The notes below the pieces were generated by a model. The model was not told the DNA's origin, ran no database searches, and was given only the letters and a program-made list of their open reading frames with translations. A DNA stretch of 64,000 nucleotides, taken from positions 558,001 to 622,000 of the forward strand of contig NZ_JRLF01000012.1 of assembly GCF_001404985.1 (NCBI RefSeq), in the 5' to 3' direction. This DNA comes from Flavobacterium aquidurense (GTDB lineage Bacteria; Bacteroidota; Bacteroidia; Flavobacteriales; Flavobacteriaceae). Shown here piece by piece: positions 34,470 through 45,500 of this stretch; positions within the stretch are counted from its first letter, which is position 1; each line of letters begins with the position of its first letter. A program made the position numbers and the translations under genes.

Positions 34470-36632
34470 ATGTATGTATCAAGTGTAAAGATTAAGAATT
34501 ACAGGGGTATAAAATCTGATGAACTAGATGCTTCACTTTTCATTTGTATTATTGGTGAGAATAACGCTGGAAAATCAACAATATTATTAGCAACAAGTCT
34601 GTTCTTTTCAGGTAGCAGTTTAAGCAAATTTGATTTTTTCAATGAAGAAGAAGCTATTGAAATTGAACTCACTTTTTCAGATGTAAAAGAGGGAGACATA
34701 AATCGATTATCTCCTGATCACCGTGATAGAATTAAAGAAATAATTATTGATGATAAACTAACATTAACCCGTTACTATTATACAGATGGAAAATCTGAAT
34801 TACTATGTAGTCGACTTACTCCCAAAGAGGGAAAATACGCGAAAAATGTCATTGGAGAATTAATGAAGGGGAAAAGAGGTAAAGATATTTCAGTAGCAGT
34901 TATAGAGATACTTTCTGAGCATAAAGACAAATTTGATGGGCTAACTACACAAAAAGATGTTTTTGCAAAACTTGATGAAATTATAGATGAATTACCTGTT
35001 GAACAAAAAGAAATGAAACTTTCACCTTTGCCTACAGGTATTGAAAACAGTATTAAAATTCTTTTGCCAGAACCTATTTATATTGCTGCAGTTAAGGATC
35101 TTAAGGATGATATTAAATCAAAAGAATCAGCAACTTTCGGAAAACTCTTAGGTATCTTAATGAGGTTTCTTGAAAAGTCAGAACATTTTGAAAGGATAAC
35201 TGATTCATTTGATGATTTGCATAGATTGCTAAACGTAGTTAGAGAAGCCGAACAGATTACTGACAATAGAATTGAAAAATTACAAGATATAGAGAAACAA
35301 ATTGGTTCATTCCTCTCAGAAAATTTTCCAAAATCAAAAATAGAAATTGAAATACCTAAACCAGAGTTAAAACAAGTATTTACTAATGCTAGATTACTAA
35401 TTGATGACGGTGTAAGGGATATTATTGAAACAAAGGGAGATGGTATTAAAAGAGCTGTAACTTTTGCATTACTAAGAACATTTGTTGAGCAATATAAAGA
35501 ACAACGAAAAGAGGCTGCGGCTTTGAAAAAAGTCGATGTAGAAGAAAATCAAGAGGTTGCAGAAGTTGCCGTCGAAGTAAGTGAGCAACCATATCTTTTT
35601 CTATTTGAAGAGCCTGAATTATACCTGCATCCGAGTGCGCAAAAAATATTATTTGCAGCATTAGAGAAACTAACCGAGGTAAATAATCAGGTTTTCGTTA
35701 CTACACATTCACCCATGTTTTTTTCACCGAATTCCACTGGAACTTTTGTTAAGGTAGTAAAAGAATATCCAGATGCAGGAAAGCCATATGGCAAGTTCTT
35801 AACGGTCAATCTTCTAAAAGAGATGGCTGCAAAAGACGCATTTCAGATTATATGCTATGAAAACAACACAGCTGCCTTTTTCTCAAGCAAAGTACTTTTG
35901 GTCGAAGGCGATTCAGATATAATTTATCTGAAGGAGACAGCTAAACTCCTAAATCCAGAATGGGATTTTGATGCTCATAACATTCCAATCATTTCAATAA
36001 ATGGAAAATCTAATGTTAAAAGATTTACTGATTTCTATGGGTTTTTTCAAATAGAATGCTTCTGTATCGTCGATTCAGATGCTTTGATTGATGGTTTTGA
36101 AAAATTTACGGTCTCAGAAGAGTTAAAAAAACAAAGAGAACAGTTGTTGGGTGTACTTGATAAAATAGCTGATGAACAAGGCATACAGGCAGATTTACCT
36201 GGAAGTAAAATAAAAGAATTAGTAAGAAGATACTCTTGGAAGGAACGATATAATAAGCTAAAAGAACTAGGTCTAAAAATAAAAGATGGTAAAGCATTAA
36301 CTGAAGAAGAAACGTTTGAAATTGATTTTTTATTCATAGAAGAGGAAAATAATTTGAGACGAAGAGTATTTACAGATAAGACTATAGAAATTCCCGAGAA
36401 ATATTCTCTGTTAGCAGCATTAAGATCCATTGATATTTTTATCCTTTCTCACGGAGCTATAGAAAGCTACTATCCCGAAGGCGTTACGGGCGACGATAAG
36501 CCAACCAAAGCACTGAATGCTGTGGGAATCCTCGGAGGGCATGAGGATTGTAGACAGCATTTACCAACAATCAAAATTGATGAACTGGAGGTATGCGAAT
36601 TAGAAATAATCTTTGAAAAAATATTTTCCTGA
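34470..36632 (+). CDS. OLD-family ATPase/Toprim nuclease (first of two)
   Basis: A 720-residue protein. The N-terminal ABC-type ATPase has Walker A GENNAGKST (29-37), the ABC/Walker B region FEEPELYLHPSAQ (~374-386) and the switch histidine in TTHSPMF. The C-terminal Toprim domain has the glutamate in VLLVEGDSD (~475) and the aspartates of CIVDSDA (~531). This is the OLD (overcoming lysogenization defect) architecture, whose studied members are metal-dependent DNA nucleases. It begins 24 bp after sbcC. It differs from the second OLD gene in length and Toprim motifs, so the two are divergent paralogues rather than a recent duplication. Confidence 0.88.
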   Translation: MYVSSVKIKNYRGIKSDELDASLFICIIGENNAGKSTILLATSLFFSGSSLSKFDFFNEEEAIEIELTFSDVKEGDINRLSPDHRDRIKEIIIDDKLTLTRYYYTDGKSELLCSRLTPKEGKYAKNVIGELMKGKRGKDISVAVIEILSEHKDKFDGLTTQKDVFAKLDEIIDELPVEQKEMKLSPLPTGIENSIKILLPEPIYIAAVKDLKDDIKSKESATFGKLLGILMRFLEKSEHFERITDSFDDLHRLLNVVREAEQITDNRIEKLQDIEKQIGSFLSENFPKSKIEIEIPKPELKQVFTNARLLIDDGVRDIIETKGDGIKRAVTFALLRTFVEQYKEQRKEAAALKKVDVEENQEVAEVAVEVSEQPYLFLFEEPELYLHPSAQKILFAALEKLTEVNNQVFVTTHSPMFFSPNSTGTFVKVVKEYPDAGKPYGKFLTVNLLKEMAAKDAFQIICYENNTAAFFSSKVLLVEGDSDIIYLKETAKLLNPEWDFDAHNIPIISINGKSNVKRFTDFYGFFQIECFCIVDSDALIDGFEKFTVSEELKKQREQLLGVLDKIADEQGIQADLPGSKIKELVRRYSWKERYNKLKELGLKIKDGKALTEEETFEIDFLFIEEENNLRRRVFTDKTIEIPEKYSLLAALRSIDIFILSHGAIESYYPEGVTGDDKPTKALNAVGILGGHEDCRQHLPTIKIDELEVCELEIIFEKIFS

Positions 36633-36670
36633 ATTAAGTCAATCTACCTAAAAACAAATATAAAATAAAA

Positions 36671-38668
36671 ATGGCACAGCATAAAAACCCATACATATCT
36701 AGAGTTCAAATAAAAAACTTCCGAAATTTTCTGAATGTTGATGTAGAATTAGATCATAAACAGGTAATCATAGGCGAAAATAATGTTGGAAAAACCAATT
36801 TTTTAAGAGCTATACAACTCATTTTGGACAAAGACTACTCTGATTCAGATAGACAATTAACCCCCGAAGATTTCCACGATAGTATTGATAAACCAATGGA
36901 AAATGGGGAAGAAATTGAGATTAATTTGGAGATAAAAGGCTATGAGCATAACAGTAAACTTAAAGCACAATTTGTTGATGCTGTCATATCAGCAGATCCT
37001 CCAACATTACGATTTACTTACAAGTTTGTAGCTAACAGAGATGAGTTCGGAAAGATAATCAATTATAAATATATAATTTTTAAAGGTAGTAGTGAAGATA
37101 ACAGATTCACGAATGAAGATCGAAGTTACATTAACATTTATGTTATAAAAGCATTGAGAGATGTTGAAAGAGAACTTAAATCAAATAAGAATTCTCCTTT
37201 ATATAAACTGGTTAAACAATACGAAGTATCTACACAGGATTTGGAAGAAATATCTGAGGCTCTGAAAGAAGCCGCAGAAGGAATTCTAGAATTGGATGAA
37301 ATTGTTCATATTAAAGAGATTCTTTCCAATCGCTTTGCCTCTTTATCAGGAATTCAAACGGACCATAAAATAACATTAAGGACTTTTGATATTGATACTG
37401 AAAGACTACTCTATACATTGCAGGTCTATATGGGATTAAAGGAAAGGCCTGTATCCGAATTAAGTTTAGGACTAGCTAATATTCTATACATCTCTTTGAT
37501 GCTCATTTTATTAAAAGACAAAACAATTTTGCCTATAATAAAGGCTGAACAATTTGAGTTGCTACTAACTGAGGATGAAAAAGGAATACTGTCAAAATTA
37601 TATGAATTAAGCGATAAAGGAAATCATGTCCTAAAAAAAGAAATAGAAGAGAGTGATATAGAATCTTTGTACGATTTCATGGATGAACATAACTATAGGC
37701 ACCAAGCATTTACAATTTTAGCAGTAGAAGAGCCAGAAGCACATTTGCATCCTACATTACAACGATTGATTTATCGAGAAGTTCTTCATAGTAGTAATAC
37801 ATCGGTAATATTTACTTCACATTCAACCTATATCACATCCGTAACTCCACTCAATTATATTGTGCATATTCGAAAGATAGACGACAGCAGTAAAGTTTTC
37901 TCCACAGTCAACTTATCATTATCGCGTAAAGAGAAAAAAGATATTGAACGTTATATTGATGCTAAACGAGGGGAGATTTATTTTGGTAAAGGAATTATTC
38001 TGGCAGAAGGCATAACAGAAGAATATTTTATTTCTGCTGCTGCAGAGTTGATAGAAAAAAACTTAGATAATTTCGGAATTGTAGTTTGTAATATTGATTC
38101 CACGAATTTTAAGCCTTATATTCAATTGCTAGAAGCTCTTTATATTCCTTGGGTATTATTTACTGATGGTGATTATTATGAGGTTGAAGAATATGTTGAT
38201 GAAAAAGGTAATTATAAGACCAAGCGAATTTACCATATAATGGATAAAAATACAGGTCGAGAATTTGGATACAAAGGGAATGAAAATGTTTTAAAAATTC
38301 TTTCTACACTTGGAATCATAGCAGAAGATGACGAATTGGATGAAGACGAAATTAGAGCTAAAGGATGTTTTATAGGGGAATATACTCTTGAAGTTGATAT
38401 GATGAATGATGCAGATGATACTGGAATTGAAATACTCAAAAAAGTTTACAAGGAGTTGAAATCAGGAGGAGATGAAATGCAGGAGAATTTTGAAGAAGCT
38501 ATCGATGCAGAAGATTATTGGTTAGCACTTAAAAAAATTGAGGGTAATATTAGTAAGGGACGCTTTGCGCAACGTCTTGCTGATAACTTAACTACTGAAC
38601 TAGTTCCTAGTTATATTATTGAAGGTATTGAAGCAATAGTTGAAAAAGTTAAAGATTCCTATGAATAA
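36671..38668 (+). CDS. OLD-family nuclease, GajA-like
   Basis: A 665-residue ATPase-Toprim protein. Walker A is GENNVGKTN (35-43), Walker B is AVEEPEAHLHPTLQ (~350) and the switch histidine is in TSHSTY. Toprim has the glutamate in ILAEGITEE (~443) and DGD in LFTDGDYYE (~498). The end of the gene overlaps by 8 bp the start of a UvrD-like helicase gene. Tandem OLD-UvrD is the class 2 OLD arrangement and the layout of the Gabija system (GajA-GajB). It is likely a site-specific nickase or nuclease that responds to phage-altered nucleotide pools. That role comes from Gabija studies, not from this sequence. Confidence 0.88.
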   Translation: MAQHKNPYISRVQIKNFRNFLNVDVELDHKQVIIGENNVGKTNFLRAIQLILDKDYSDSDRQLTPEDFHDSIDKPMENGEEIEINLEIKGYEHNSKLKAQFVDAVISADPPTLRFTYKFVANRDEFGKIINYKYIIFKGSSEDNRFTNEDRSYINIYVIKALRDVERELKSNKNSPLYKLVKQYEVSTQDLEEISEALKEAAEGILELDEIVHIKEILSNRFASLSGIQTDHKITLRTFDIDTERLLYTLQVYMGLKERPVSELSLGLANILYISLMLILLKDKTILPIIKAEQFELLLTEDEKGILSKLYELSDKGNHVLKKEIEESDIESLYDFMDEHNYRHQAFTILAVEEPEAHLHPTLQRLIYREVLHSSNTSVIFTSHSTYITSVTPLNYIVHIRKIDDSSKVFSTVNLSLSRKEKKDIERYIDAKRGEIYFGKGIILAEGITEEYFISAAAELIEKNLDNFGIVVCNIDSTNFKPYIQLLEALYIPWVLFTDGDYYEVEEYVDEKGNYKTKRIYHIMDKNTGREFGYKGNENVLKILSTLGIIAEDDELDEDEIRAKGCFIGEYTLEVDMMNDADDTGIEILKKVYKELKSGGDEMQENFEEAIDAEDYWLALKKIEGNISKGRFAQRLADNLTTELVPSYIIEGIEAIVEKVKDSYE

Positions 38669-40508
38669 TTTATTTTTTGAAGATTTAGAACTAATAAAAA
38701 AAGATGATAAGCAATATGAAGCTTATCAATCAATGAGCAACTCCGTAATTATTGCGGGTCCCGGTAGTGGTAAAACACGGGTATTAACCCTAAAGGCAGT
38801 AACTCTTGCAAAGAGTCACATTCATAAGCCTTGTGGACTAGCATGTATCAGTTACAGTAGAGAATCTGTTAGAGAACTTAAAAAACGATTAAAGAGTTAT
38901 GGTTACACCGCAAGCAACAAAGATTTTATAGGAACAGTTCACAGTTTTAGTTTATTACATGTAATTCAACCTTTTGCACATTTATATCCTGAATACAATG
39001 TAATATATCCTATCAAAATCCTTCCTAATGATATAGAAAATAAACTTTATCATTCTACACTTAAGGATTTAAGCATTGAAGATCCATATAAATTATCTCT
39101 GTCTGATATCAATAAGCATAGATCTCTTTCCCTACAAGGACGCAGTTTAGTCAATATGGAGTCGTCCGAGTTAATTATAAAGGCTGCTAAAATTTATGAA
39201 GCAAAAATTAGTGAAACTGAATACATTGATTTTACCAATATTATCAATCTTTCTGCTAAAATAATAAATGAACAAGAATATGTCCGAGAAACTTTAAGAA
39301 GTCAATTCCCTTGGTTATTAGTAGACGAGTATCAAGATTTAGGAAAAGCACTTCACGAAATGGTTCTCGAATTAGTATTTTACGCAGGAATAAAACTATA
39401 TGCAGTTGGAGATACGAATCAGTCGATTTATGGATTTAATGGAGGTTACCCAGATTTTTTATTAGAGCTTACCGATAATGACAACCTAAAGACAATTGAA
39501 CTTGTGTCTAATTATAGAAGTTCTCAACACATTATCGATGCTTCGATTGAAGCTCTTAAACCCGTTCCCCCTTATCCAAAATATGTGGCTGGTAAGAGAA
39601 AAGATGATATTGCAGATTTCACCTTTATTAGTTGCGATAATGGAATGGAACCTCAATATGAGGTTATCGCAAAAAAAATAATTCCTAATTTGTTAGCTAG
39701 GGAAATTGCTTTAAATGAGATTGGAATTATAGCCAGCTCTAATTCGCAAATTCAGCACATGGCTATTTTCATGAAACAAGAAGAAATACCTTCTTTTATT
39801 GTCAAATGGAGCTTTGAAAATAGTGCAGTTGTTGTATGGTTACAAGATTGCGCGCAATGGTGCATAGACAAAGAAACGCAATCATTTGAGAAATTATTTA
39901 TTTTTTGGAGAAATTTAATAAATATCCATAATGATTCAAGAAAAAACAATGTCGATATTTATCTAAAAACTATATTTCATAAAGTACTTACCAATAGCTT
40001 AGAAAGTAATGATTGTTATGAATGGTTACGTCATATTACAGATGAATTGAAACTTAGGGATACACTTATAAACTCAGAAATTTATCCTAATGAAATTGAT
40101 AATTTAGATAAATTATTAAGTGAAGCAAAACTGCGTAATCTAAAAGATTCAAAAATTAAAAGATTTGCAAATCTTGGATCGCCCGAAAATGAAGTAACTA
40201 TTACTACTAGGCATAGCTCAAAAGGTCTTGAGTTTGAAGTTGTAATTTTGTTAGGAATGGAAGAAGGAAATTTTCCGTATTATTTAAATTTAAATGATGA
40301 GATTGCACTGAGTGAGGATCAAAGACTTTGTTACGTATGTATCAGTCGAGCAAAGAAAGCATGTATTCTTTTAAGGTCAGAATCGTTTACAAAACAAACA
40401 AGATGGGGAGAAAAAACATTTTCGTACCCTCCCTCACGATTTTGGGTTAGCTTACACGAAAAATTTGGAAATGATCAAAATACTTTCACCCAGAATAATT
40501 ATGAATAA
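38661..40508 (+). CDS. UvrD/Rep-like superfamily 1 helicase, GajB-like
   Basis: A 615-residue SF1 helicase starting at ATG 38661 (MNNLFFEDLELIKKDD); a TTG seven codons upstream is less likely. Motif I is AGPGSGKT (32-39), motif II LVDEYQD (~220), motif III VGDTNQSIYGFNGG (~252), motif V HSSKGLEFEVVILLGMEE and motif VI LCYVCISRAKK. The ATG overlaps the OLD stop (ATGAATAA), so translation is coupled. It is shorter than cellular UvrD, consistent with GajB-type partners. A stop-start gap of 27 bp separates it from jetA. Confidence 0.9.
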   Translation: MNNLFFEDLELIKKDDKQYEAYQSMSNSVIIAGPGSGKTRVLTLKAVTLAKSHIHKPCGLACISYSRESVRELKKRLKSYGYTASNKDFIGTVHSFSLLHVIQPFAHLYPEYNVIYPIKILPNDIENKLYHSTLKDLSIEDPYKLSLSDINKHRSLSLQGRSLVNMESSELIIKAAKIYEAKISETEYIDFTNIINLSAKIINEQEYVRETLRSQFPWLLVDEYQDLGKALHEMVLELVFYAGIKLYAVGDTNQSIYGFNGGYPDFLLELTDNDNLKTIELVSNYRSSQHIIDASIEALKPVPPYPKYVAGKRKDDIADFTFISCDNGMEPQYEVIAKKIIPNLLAREIALNEIGIIASSNSQIQHMAIFMKQEEIPSFIVKWSFENSAVVVWLQDCAQWCIDKETQSFEKLFIFWRNLINIHNDSRKNNVDIYLKTIFHKVLTNSLESNDCYEWLRHITDELKLRDTLINSEIYPNEIDNLDKLLSEAKLRNLKDSKIKRFANLGSPENEVTITTRHSSKGLEFEVVILLGMEEGNFPYYLNLNDEIALSEDQRLCYVCISRAKKACILLRSESFTKQTRWGEKTFSYPPSRFWVSLHEKFGNDQNTFTQNNYE

Positions 40509-40535
40509 TCATATTTATACTTATCGAAGAAGCAG

Positions 40536-41861
40536 ATGAAAGAAATAGATTTATATTCTGAAGCGAAGCCACGCTATTATCAGCTCATCCCCAATAAAGA
40601 AGATGGATTGATCATTCTTGCATTATACCAAAAATACCAAAAGCAGGAATTTACGGAAGACCAGATCATACAAATCATAAATAAAGTTCTAACTGATTTA
40701 GGAGGTTCACAAAGAGAAGAAAATAATAGAAACAATACAATTATTCTACGTCTACAAGAATTCTTTCTTTGGAGAGATAGGAAAAGAAAAGTGTATGGAT
40801 TTAAAAACTATGGAGAAGAATTTTGTCAGAAAGTATTCAAACGTCTCTCAGAAAGCTATCATCCTGCAAAAATAGAACGTTTATTCAAGCATTTACTAGA
40901 TACTTTAAGAACAAGTCTTGAAAAAAATCCTGCTGAGATCTTGTTTTGGATAGACGATCATTTCAATCATAGAAGCAATGAACTTGCCTTGCAAATTGAA
41001 ATATTGGATCAGCAAGTGAGCGAATCTGTTGATGAATTTCGTTTCCAGATCAAACAACCTCAAGCAAATATTATTCAAGTAATTGATACCATCAGTGCAG
41101 GATTAGACCAAATTAAACAGCATACTCACGAATTGACTAAGGGCTTTCAAATCACTTATGATATAGATGATATCTTACAGGACATGCTTAAAAATCAAGA
41201 AAATTTTGAACTTCTGGATAGTATTAATTATATATTAGATTACAACCAAAAAGTGCGGAATCATTTAGATCAAGTAAGCGTACGTATAGACAAAATAAAG
41301 CCACGCATTCGTGAATTTATTTTTGAATTCAATCAAAGAGAACTTGATAGAAAAACTGACAAGTTTCTTCATTATTTATTAGACAATACTTCTTATCTGC
41401 GTCAAGAGAATCAGCCAAAGAGACTTGTATTCCCTGATGAAATTGAATCATTTAGTGTTAGGCTCCCAGAATCTGTCCCTCGATTTTATATTTTCACAGA
41501 GAGAGATTTTGTTACTAAATCACCTTTACCACCTGTTGTTAGATTAATAGATCAAGAAAGAAGAAGGGTTACGATGATAAAAAATATTGAAAAACTTGAA
41601 TTTAAGAAAAAAGTACAATCTTGGGTAAAAAAAGCTATAGACCAAATTGAGCAAGACGGAAAACTCGATTTTTCTCCATTTTTTTTTAGAATTCTTAGTG
41701 ATGAAAAGAATGATCTTAATATAGCTGTAAAAACTGCTCATAAATTGATAAAACAGTGTAATAGCTGTCAATATGAAATAACTGTCGATCAAAACGAATA
41801 TTGTAATACAAATTATGCAAATCTTTCACTATGGAATATGACGATACTGAAAAGGACCTAA
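40536..41861 (+). CDS. jetA: Wadjet JetA-like protein (kleisin/MksF-like)
   Basis: A 441-residue protein. The N-terminal region (about 1-85) looks like a winged helix (YYQLIPNKEDGLIILALYQK; RKRKVYGFKNYGEEFCQ). The middle is helical and charged (QIEILDQQVSESVDEFRF; HLDQVSVRIDKIKPRIREF), as in MukF/MksF-type kleisins. Sequence identity to the known JetA families cannot be tested here. The call rests on gene order and on the clearer JetB, JetC and JetD features downstream. Its stop lies 31 bp inside jetB. In Wadjet, JetA bridges the JetC heads. Confidence 0.75.
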   Translation: MKEIDLYSEAKPRYYQLIPNKEDGLIILALYQKYQKQEFTEDQIIQIINKVLTDLGGSQREENNRNNTIILRLQEFFLWRDRKRKVYGFKNYGEEFCQKVFKRLSESYHPAKIERLFKHLLDTLRTSLEKNPAEILFWIDDHFNHRSNELALQIEILDQQVSESVDEFRFQIKQPQANIIQVIDTISAGLDQIKQHTHELTKGFQITYDIDDILQDMLKNQENFELLDSINYILDYNQKVRNHLDQVSVRIDKIKPRIREFIFEFNQRELDRKTDKFLHYLLDNTSYLRQENQPKRLVFPDEIESFSVRLPESVPRFYIFTERDFVTKSPLPPVVRLIDQERRRVTMIKNIEKLEFKKKVQSWVKKAIDQIEQDGKLDFSPFFFRILSDEKNDLNIAVKTAHKLIKQCNSCQYEITVDQNEYCNTNYANLSLWNMTILKRT

Positions 41862-42511
41862 ATTTACGCTATGCGTTTATGTTAGATAAAGTAGCTAAAA
41901 ATACATTTGCTAAACTTGATTATTTGTTGAAATCAGGAATGCATATACAGAGAAATTTTCCCAAACCAGTTTCGCTTTATGCCTTTTTAGATAAATATTT
42001 TGTTAGTTTGCAAGCCTACTATGATGACTTTTTTGATATGTTGCTCAAAAAAGAAGGAGAAGAATGGAATACCTATTTTTATATTGATTTTCATGAAGGT
42101 TCTAGAGGTAAAATTCCAACGGATAATCAGTATCGAAAATACCTTAAATCAGAATATATTCTGATTGGATTGATTTTTTTTAAGATTTACAAAGTTGATG
42201 GAAATATTGAATTAGCTAAAATATCGGATTTTATCAATTTACTGTATCAAGAATACGATGAATTACTCAATAAAATGCAACGTATTGTATCATCTATTGA
42301 AAGTGATGCTGATTCTGATATGAACGAAGAAAAGTTAAGGACTCTGGTCTATAAAGCATTTACAGAATTTGAACAACTTGGCTGGATAGCAAGAGATGTT
42401 AATGATAATGATTTTTTTATTTATCAACCTTCATTTGAAAGATTACGAAAAATCTATTATCCGCAAATCGAAGCGATTGACAATATTATAAAACGAAAAA
42501 ATCATGGCTAA
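41831..42511 (+). CDS. jetB: Wadjet JetB-like protein (MksE/KITE-like, DUF4194 type)
   Basis: A 226-residue protein with winged-helix-like segments. It starts MEYDDTEKDLNLRYAFMLDK and contains YLKSEYILIGLIFFKIYKVD followed by IAKIS-like helices and EKLRTLVYKAFTEFEQLGWI. It ends near EAIDNIIKRKNHG. It overlaps jetA by 31 bp and jetC by 8 bp. Size, order and the KITE-like layout fit the MukE/MksE position of condensin-like complexes. No motif is individually diagnostic. Confidence 0.7.
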   Translation: MEYDDTEKDLNLRYAFMLDKVAKNTFAKLDYLLKSGMHIQRNFPKPVSLYAFLDKYFVSLQAYYDDFFDMLLKKEGEEWNTYFYIDFHEGSRGKIPTDNQYRKYLKSEYILIGLIFFKIYKVDGNIELAKISDFINLLYQEYDELLNKMQRIVSSIESDADSDMNEEKLRTLVYKAFTEFEQLGWIARDVNDNDFFIYQPSFERLRKIYYPQIEAIDNIIKRKNHG

Positions 42512-45500
42512 TTTCCAACCAAAAATTTATAGTTTATCGACACTTAATGTAAGACAGCACTTTAATTGTGATTATAAATTTAACGATTTCAGGACAGACT
42601 TTAGTGGTGAAAGTGGAAGTGGTAAAAGTTTGATTGCTGACTTTATTCAATTACTTTTAGTTGGTTCAAAAGTTTTTAAATCAGGAACAGAAGGTATAAA
42701 ACAAAGGGATACAAGTGGACTGGCACTTAAAAATCAAGATGGGAAATATGGTCGAGGTTATATTTTTATCAATGTTGAGGTGCAGCCAAAAAGATATATT
42801 GTTTTGGGAGGTTACTTGGAAACTACTAGTAGTCAAATGCATTTTTTTATTATTCAATCTGGTTATGATTTTGAAGAAGCGTTATCCGCGATGGACAAAC
42901 CCATTTTTTATAGGGATTTATTAGTTGATGGAAAGATAGAAACATTACAAAACTTGGAAAAAATTCCTTTAGATACAGGGTATCTTAAAGGTGTAAGCAA
43001 TAAAAAGTATCATCAATTACTTTTTAATAATGGTTTACTAGCAGTAGATCTTAGTCAAAATATACAAAGTCTGAAAAGTTATGCAGCAATTATTCGTTCA
43101 TTTTCAAGAGGAAAAGGTTTTTTTACTGATTCAGATGCTCTAAAAAAATTTCTTTTTGGAGATGATGATCAAAAACGACTTTTTGATAAATACCAAGATG
43201 ATGTACAAAATATTAATTTAGATCAACAACAACATCAACGTTTGTTGGAAGAAATTGCTACGATCAAAGATAAAGAGCTAAAAATTGAACATGTACTTCG
43301 TGATTTCGAAAATTTTAAGCAATCAAAAATGAAGTTCAGTTTGGAAAACGCAAGTTTTTGGTTTAAACAAAATCATATTAAATTTAAAGAATTTCAAAAA
43401 TCAAATCAAGAGCATCAAGCAATTAATATCAAAAGACTTTTGATCAAAAGAAAATTGGCTAATGTGAAACTTGCGGATATTAAAAATCACAATCAGACAG
43501 TAATTCATTTAAAAAATGAGATTAGAAATGCTGAAATGCAAAAGGAAAAACTCATATCTGATTTGGATCGAGCAAAGAAATTACTTGATGAAAGCACAAA
43601 ATATAAAGATATTGTAGAAAAGGTTAACAATTGGTTCACTAATAATAGAGCCGATTTAGACGCCATTCGACAATGGCATTTAGCAGAACGCTCTAAAATA
43701 AATGATGTAGAAGCTCTCAAGACATTTGAGAATTTCCTTAGAGATAATAATTTACAAAAAGATTTAGAAAAATCAGATTGGTTTAATGATTATTCAAAAG
43801 CTGGAAAATTAAGCAATAAAAAGCTAACCGACCTTGAACTATCTATTGAAAAGTTAGAGGTACAGCTTGTCTTTTCTGATCTTGACAATCCGGCATCATT
43901 AGCTAATTGGGCAATAGAATATTTATCATTACCCTTGAGTCTTGAACAAGAGAGTTTACTTATTCATTTTCAATCATTATCGAGAATAGCTCCGGTGCCA
44001 CCAACAGGAAGATTTCTTCCTTTTCCAGAAAAACTATTTAAAAAGGCAATTACGACAGAAGTGGACAGTGGAGGATTTTGGCTCGAGTTAAATGGTATTT
44101 ATGAGTTTATAATGGCTTGTGAAAAACAATATTTGAATGTGGCACTTGATCAAATCAAATTAAATAAAGAGCCTTTGGATGTCATAAGACAACAACTTAA
44201 AGAATTAAAAGAAAAACATATTAATTTAAAAAAATTAAAAGAAAAGTTAGAAACCTATCCTGCATTGGAAAAAATGCTTTTTTTGTATAAGTCAAATCAA
44301 GATGAAATATTTACAGAGATAGATGAGATTGCAGAATTAACTTCTACAGAACTGGAAAAGTATATCTCTATTTTCGAAAACTCTGAAAAGAACTTAAAAA
44401 ATTATGTAAGTAGTAAAGAGTCTTATGATATTGCTTATGAGAATTTTACAAGTAGTAGGCAGATTGATAAAGCTAACCAAGAAAAGATTACTGAAATCGA
44501 AAACAATATGAGAAAACAATATGGTTCGATCGATTTCGAAAAATTGAAAAAGGATGAAAGTGATCACATTTTGACTCTTGAAGTTCAGTTAGAAAATCTT
44601 GTATCTGAAAAAAATATAACGTCGGAAAAAATCCAAAACTTAGAAGAAGAGCTTTTTAATATTATTCCATCATTCAGCAAGCTTTATCAAATGGCTAATG
44701 ATGTAGAAGTTGAACATAATGAAGCTAAAGTTCATTTTGAAAAATGCCAAGAACAATATAGTTTAAGTATAATCAATTTGAATGAAGCAAGAACAATGTT
44801 TATGGTTGAGTATAATCGTGATTTCAATTTTGCTGAAGATTTGATTGAAATAGAATATCTTCCTAAAGAAAACGTGATTAATGAATCCCGAAGTAAATTT
44901 GAAGCTTCATATGAGTGGGCCTCTAGTGGAATAGAAGACAAAATTATTTTGAAAGATTATTCAGTTGGTATTCTTGCTCATAAGTTGTTACCAACTGTTT
45001 TTCCTACGCAACAAATTCAAGAGGATCTCATAGGAGAACAAATCGAAAAAAGACTAACAGAACTGACAAACGATTTACAACATATAGGATCGAGAAAAAT
45101 AGAAATTCTTCATAATGTATTTAATGAAGTACAAAAAATCTACAATGATTATTTGACAAACGTCCAAAGAATAACTAAATATTTGGCTAATAATCAAATC
45201 ACAGGAGGTAATCACGCAACTTTGCAACATAAACCATCGCCGGGATATCCTGATGATTGGATGAAAATTTTCAGGAAACGTCTAACTAATGAAATGCAAG
45301 ATGTTGGAATATTTGCATCTTCGGGTAATGGCAGCAAACAAGATATTGATGAGATAATGATTAATGTTTTTAGAGAGGCAAATGGAACTAGAGAAGCTAA
45401 AGTCCAAGATCTACTAAATCCTCTTTCATATTTTGATCTATTATTTGATATTAAATTAGAAGATGGGCAAAGTAATTCAGGAAGTAATGGACAAACATAT

